Positions 7,182 through 9,290 of a DNA stretch of 9,290 nt are shown here, piece by piece; the stretch's first letter is position 1, and every line of letters starts with the position of its first letter. This DNA comes from Ignavibacteria bacterium UBA4661 (GTDB taxonomy: Bacteria > Bacteroidota > Ignavibacteria > Kapaibacteriales > UBA4661). The notes under the pieces are model-generated. The model ran no database searches. It saw only the letters and a program-made list of their open reading frames with translations, and was not told where the DNA came from. Location: NCBI GenBank assembly GCA_002405405.1, contig DHLT01000240.1, forward strand, positions 10,220 to 19,509, read 5' to 3'. The position numbers and the translations under genes are program-made.

Positions 7182-8369
7182 TTATGCCAGCGAAATTGAT
7201 CCTAAGATTGCTTGTTTCCGTGCACCTGTAACCGAAGGGATATTGCTGTGTAATCCTGCTAGTGTACGATAGGCATAATAGCCGAAAAACATTGCTTCCT
7301 TGGCATCAGCCGGAATGCCAAGTGCTTCAGTTGTTGTGTACGTTGCATCGGGAAGTTCTCTCAATAACGTCTCGATGATGACAGGGTTATGGATCACACC
7401 GCCGGCGGCAACAATATGACAACGAGGATTGCCAAAGCGACGGATATTTTCAGCAATACTCCAACCTGTAAATTCTGCTACGGTACGAATGACATCCTCA
7501 GCGGGTTGGAATTCATGATAGTTGTATTTCAACGCTCTATCCAAATATTCCGGTGTGAAAAGTTCACGTCCTGTTGACTTTGGTGGCGATGCTATGATAA
7601 ATGGTTCTTCTTGAAGCGACATCATAAGTTTGGGAAGTAGCTGTCCGGCACGTGCTGCACTTCCATTGGAATCATATCGTTTACCATAGAATTTCCGCAT
7701 GGCTAAATCACTCAAGATATTACCCGGACCGGTGTCGAAGGCGATAACATGTTCTTCGGACGCATTGGGTGGAAGCAGGGTGATGTTGGCAATACCACCA
7801 ATATTCAGTGCGACAACATAGGCATCCGGTTGTGAGAGAAAAACATAATCAAACATTGGCGCAAGAGGTGCACCCTGCCCACCGAGTGCCATGTCTGCTG
7901 ATCGCAAATCGCCCACGACAGGTATGCCGAGAATCTGTGCTAATGTAGAAGGTGAACCAATTTGCCATGTATGGCGCACAAGATGATTGCCAAAATCTTG
8001 TCCGATGGGTTCATGCCAAATGGTTTGCCCATGTAAGCCGATCACACCAATATCTTCAACACGTTTTCCGATATGAGCGCACCCGGCTCGTACGGCATCA
8101 GCATAACATAGCGCAAGCGCTGTGTGCATTTGTGAATATTGCGCTGTTGTTATCGTATGCCCATGAATCATGTCATACAGTCCTGAACGAACTTCATCAG
8201 GGAAAGGATGCGTTATAGAACCATGTAAATGGAAACTGTGTCTATTCGTTTGGGGATCAGTGCTGATATCCAATAGAGCAATATCAATGCCATCGAGTGA
8301 GGTACCACTCATAATGCCACAAACAAGACGAGGGTGGGAAATCCATTCGGAAGAAGAAAGTAGAGTCAT
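7182..8369 (-). CDS. anmK: Anhydro-N-acetylmuramic acid kinase
   Basis: Cytoplasmic sugar kinase of cell-wall recycling: it opens the 1,6-anhydro ring of anhydroMurNAc and phosphorylates it with ATP to MurNAc-6-phosphate. At 395 residues it is slightly longer than the usual ~370. The family signature is complete (numbering from the ATG): G-I-M-S-G-T-S-L-D-G at 18-27, the G-L-H-G-Q-T motif near 111-116, G-D-L-R with the probable catalytic Asp154, G-G-Q-G-A-P-L at 163-169, N-I-G-G-I-A-N at 189-195, D-T-G-P-G-N at 212-217, T-G-R-E at 266-269 and A-A-G-G-V near 321-325. A TTG at 8390 would add seven residues; I chose the ATG at 8369 because TTG is rare and those residues precede the conserved core. 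No murQ or other recycling gene is in the window. It is divergent from the bicarbonate transporter. Confidence 0.95.
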   Translation of the reverse strand: MTLLSSSEWISHPRLVCGIMSGTSLDGIDIALLDISTDPQTNRHSFHLHGSITHPFPDEVRSGLYDMIHGHTITTAQYSQMHTALALCYADAVRAGCAHIGKRVEDIGVIGLHGQTIWHEPIGQDFGNHLVRHTWQIGSPSTLAQILGIPVVGDLRSADMALGGQGAPLAPMFDYVFLSQPDAYVVALNIGGIANITLLPPNASEEHVIAFDTGPGNILSDLAMRKFYGKRYDSNGSAARAGQLLPKLMMSLQEEPFIIASPPKSTGRELFTPEYLDRALKYNYHEFQPAEDVIRTVAEFTGWSIAENIRRFGNPRCHIVAAGGVIHNPVIIETLLRELPDATYTTTEALGIPADAKEAMFFGYYAYRTLAGLHSNIPSVTGARKQAILGSISLA

Positions 8370-8390
8370 GAAAGTAGCAAAGGAAAACAA

Positions 8391-8620
8391 AATGAGAGCA
8401 AAAGCTTATAGCGCAAAAGAGATGAGGAATCGATATGCTTTCGGCAGAAGCAAATACAATAGGCTCAAAATACAAGACAGCAGGAAAACAAAGCTATGAA
8501 AATATTCAATAGAGATATCGAGAATGGATTCATCAATTTAAATGAAGAATGAACGTAATTTAGAAAACTGCAACATTGATTGTGTTCATTTTTGTTGATC
8601 ATCCACACATATTCATACCT
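8391..8620. other. Divergent intergenic region between anmK and the SbtA-type gene
   Basis: These 230 A/T-rich bases separate two genes that run apart, so both promoters should be here. For anmK, the minus strand has TAGCTTTG (8496-8489), an exact -7 TAnnTTTG match, but no TTG at proper distance and about 120 bases to the ATG. For the transporter, CATTTTTG (8587-8594) is one mismatch from the consensus and 26 bases before the ATG, again without a clear -33 box. No convincing operator, riboswitch or small gene is seen. Confidence 0.25.
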
Positions 8621-9290
8621 ATGACTCCACAACTTGATCCTGTCGTCCTTTTTTTTGTTTTGGGAGCAATTGCCGCTGTTGTGAAGAGTGATCTTCGGAT
8701 CCCGAAATCATTCTACGAATTACTGAGCATTTATTTGTTACTCGCGATTGGCATCAAGGGTGGTATCGAAATGTTCCGGAATACTATTGAACATCCTTTG
8801 CTGACTGTGTCGGTACTCATCATGGCAGGTGCATCGCTGACAGTAATTGCATACAGTACTCTTCGCTTTGTCCTTCGCCTCGATCATATGAATGCTAATG
8901 CTTTGGCTATGCACTTTGGTTCGGTAAGTGCCGTAACATATGCTGTTGCTTCAAGCTATGTACATCAACATGCAATGGAGTATGAACCATTTCTTTCTGT
9001 TGCGCTTGTTTTGTTGGAAATTCCGGGTCTTGCTATGGGTGTGTTGATTCAACAAATATATATGCGTCGACATCATGATGAGGTAGTCAAAGCTACAAGT
9101 AAGCCACCCTCAACATGGGCAATCATACATGAAGTACTCTTTAATAAAAGTATCCTTCTTCTTTTGGGAGGATTGGGTATAGGATATTATATCGAGTACT
9201 CTGCTAATACACAGCTTAACTATCTTTTCAAAGATTTGTTTAAAGGATTCTTGGCAATTTTTTTGGTGGAATTGGGCATCATTACGGCAG
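8621..9290 (+). CDS. sbtA: SbtA-family sodium-dependent bicarbonate transporter, N-terminal part
   Basis: The frame runs off the right edge after 223 codons; complete members have about 320-370 residues. It is an inner-membrane protein of successive hydrophobic helices. The start, D-P-V-V-L-F-F-V-L-G-A-I-A with K-S-D-L-R-I-P at 22-28, is the typical SbtA opening, followed by Y-L-L-L-A-I-G-I-K-G-G-I-E at 38-50, the conserved F-G-S-V-S-A-V-T at 99-106, a charged cytoplasmic loop near 148-165, and L-L-G-G-L-G-I-G-Y-Y ahead of F-K-D-L-F-K-G-F at 203-210. The founding member, Synechocystis SbtA, imports bicarbonate with sodium and is controlled by the PII-like SbtB. In a probable heterotroph, bicarbonate may feed anaplerotic carboxylases; that is inference. 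Whether an sbtB-like gene follows cannot be seen. The ATG at 8621 fits the family N-terminus; no Shine-Dalgarno precedes it. Confidence 0.87.
   Translation, partial: MTPQLDPVVLFFVLGAIAAVVKSDLRIPKSFYELLSIYLLLAIGIKGGIEMFRNTIEHPLLTVSVLIMAGASLTVIAYSTLRFVLRLDHMNANALAMHFGSVSAVTYAVASSYVHQHAMEYEPFLSVALVLLEIPGLAMGVLIQQIYMRRHHDEVVKATSKPPSTWAIIHEVLFNKSILLLLGGLGIGYYIEYSANTQLNYLFKDLFKGFLAIFLVELGIITA

Noticed and set aside
1..9290. Mobile element, CRISPR array, tRNA/rRNA or defence cassette
   Set aside because: No transposase or integrase motifs, spaced direct repeats, RNA-gene consensus or defence-type domains were seen on either strand.

Overview
The window reads as ordinary chromosome from a member of the Bacteroidota/Chlorobiota group (FCB superphylum; a Kapabacteria- or Ignavibacteria-like lineage is my guess). 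The signs are a secreted esterase ending in a type IX secretion (T9SS) C-terminal sorting domain, an OmpA/PD40/carboxypeptidase-regulatory protein built like the T9SS component PorE, the C-terminal end of a TonB-dependent receptor, a TAnnTTTG-type -7 promoter box, and start codons that mostly lack a Shine-Dalgarno sequence. The species assignment is inference. The domain calls come from motifs in the translated sequence.

Layout. 40-1329 (+): outer-surface lipoprotein with a PQQ-like beta-propeller. From 1392 to 8369 everything real is on the minus strand, in the transcription order anmK (8369-7182), maf (7013-6381), PorE-like OmpA-family gene (6258-4033, interrupted by an in-frame TGA at 4305-4303), thiamine pyrophosphokinase (3985-3296), T9SS-exported esterase (3257-1746), and the last ~97 codons of a TonB-dependent receptor (1682-1392). 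From 8621 to the right edge (+) runs the first 223 codons of an SbtA-type sodium-dependent bicarbonate transporter, divergent from anmK.

How the genes relate. anmK (cell-wall recycling), maf (nucleotide house-cleaning) and the thiamine kinase are housekeeping enzymes with no common pathway. The envelope genes form a looser theme: a peptidoglycan-anchoring OmpA-type protein, a T9SS cargo esterase, and a wrecked outer-membrane receptor directly behind the esterase. Spacing of 38-47 bp suggests the OmpA gene, the thiamine kinase and the esterase may be co-transcribed, with a good candidate sigma promoter (6279-6306) in front of the OmpA gene.

Two of the envelope genes look damaged. The OmpA-family gene is cut by one stop codon just before its peptidoglycan-binding motif, although the frame beyond it is intact to a natural stop. 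The receptor has lost nearly everything except its C-terminal barrel strands. These are the points most worth checking. I see no mobile element, CRISPR array, tRNA/rRNA gene, defence cassette or obviously new system here.
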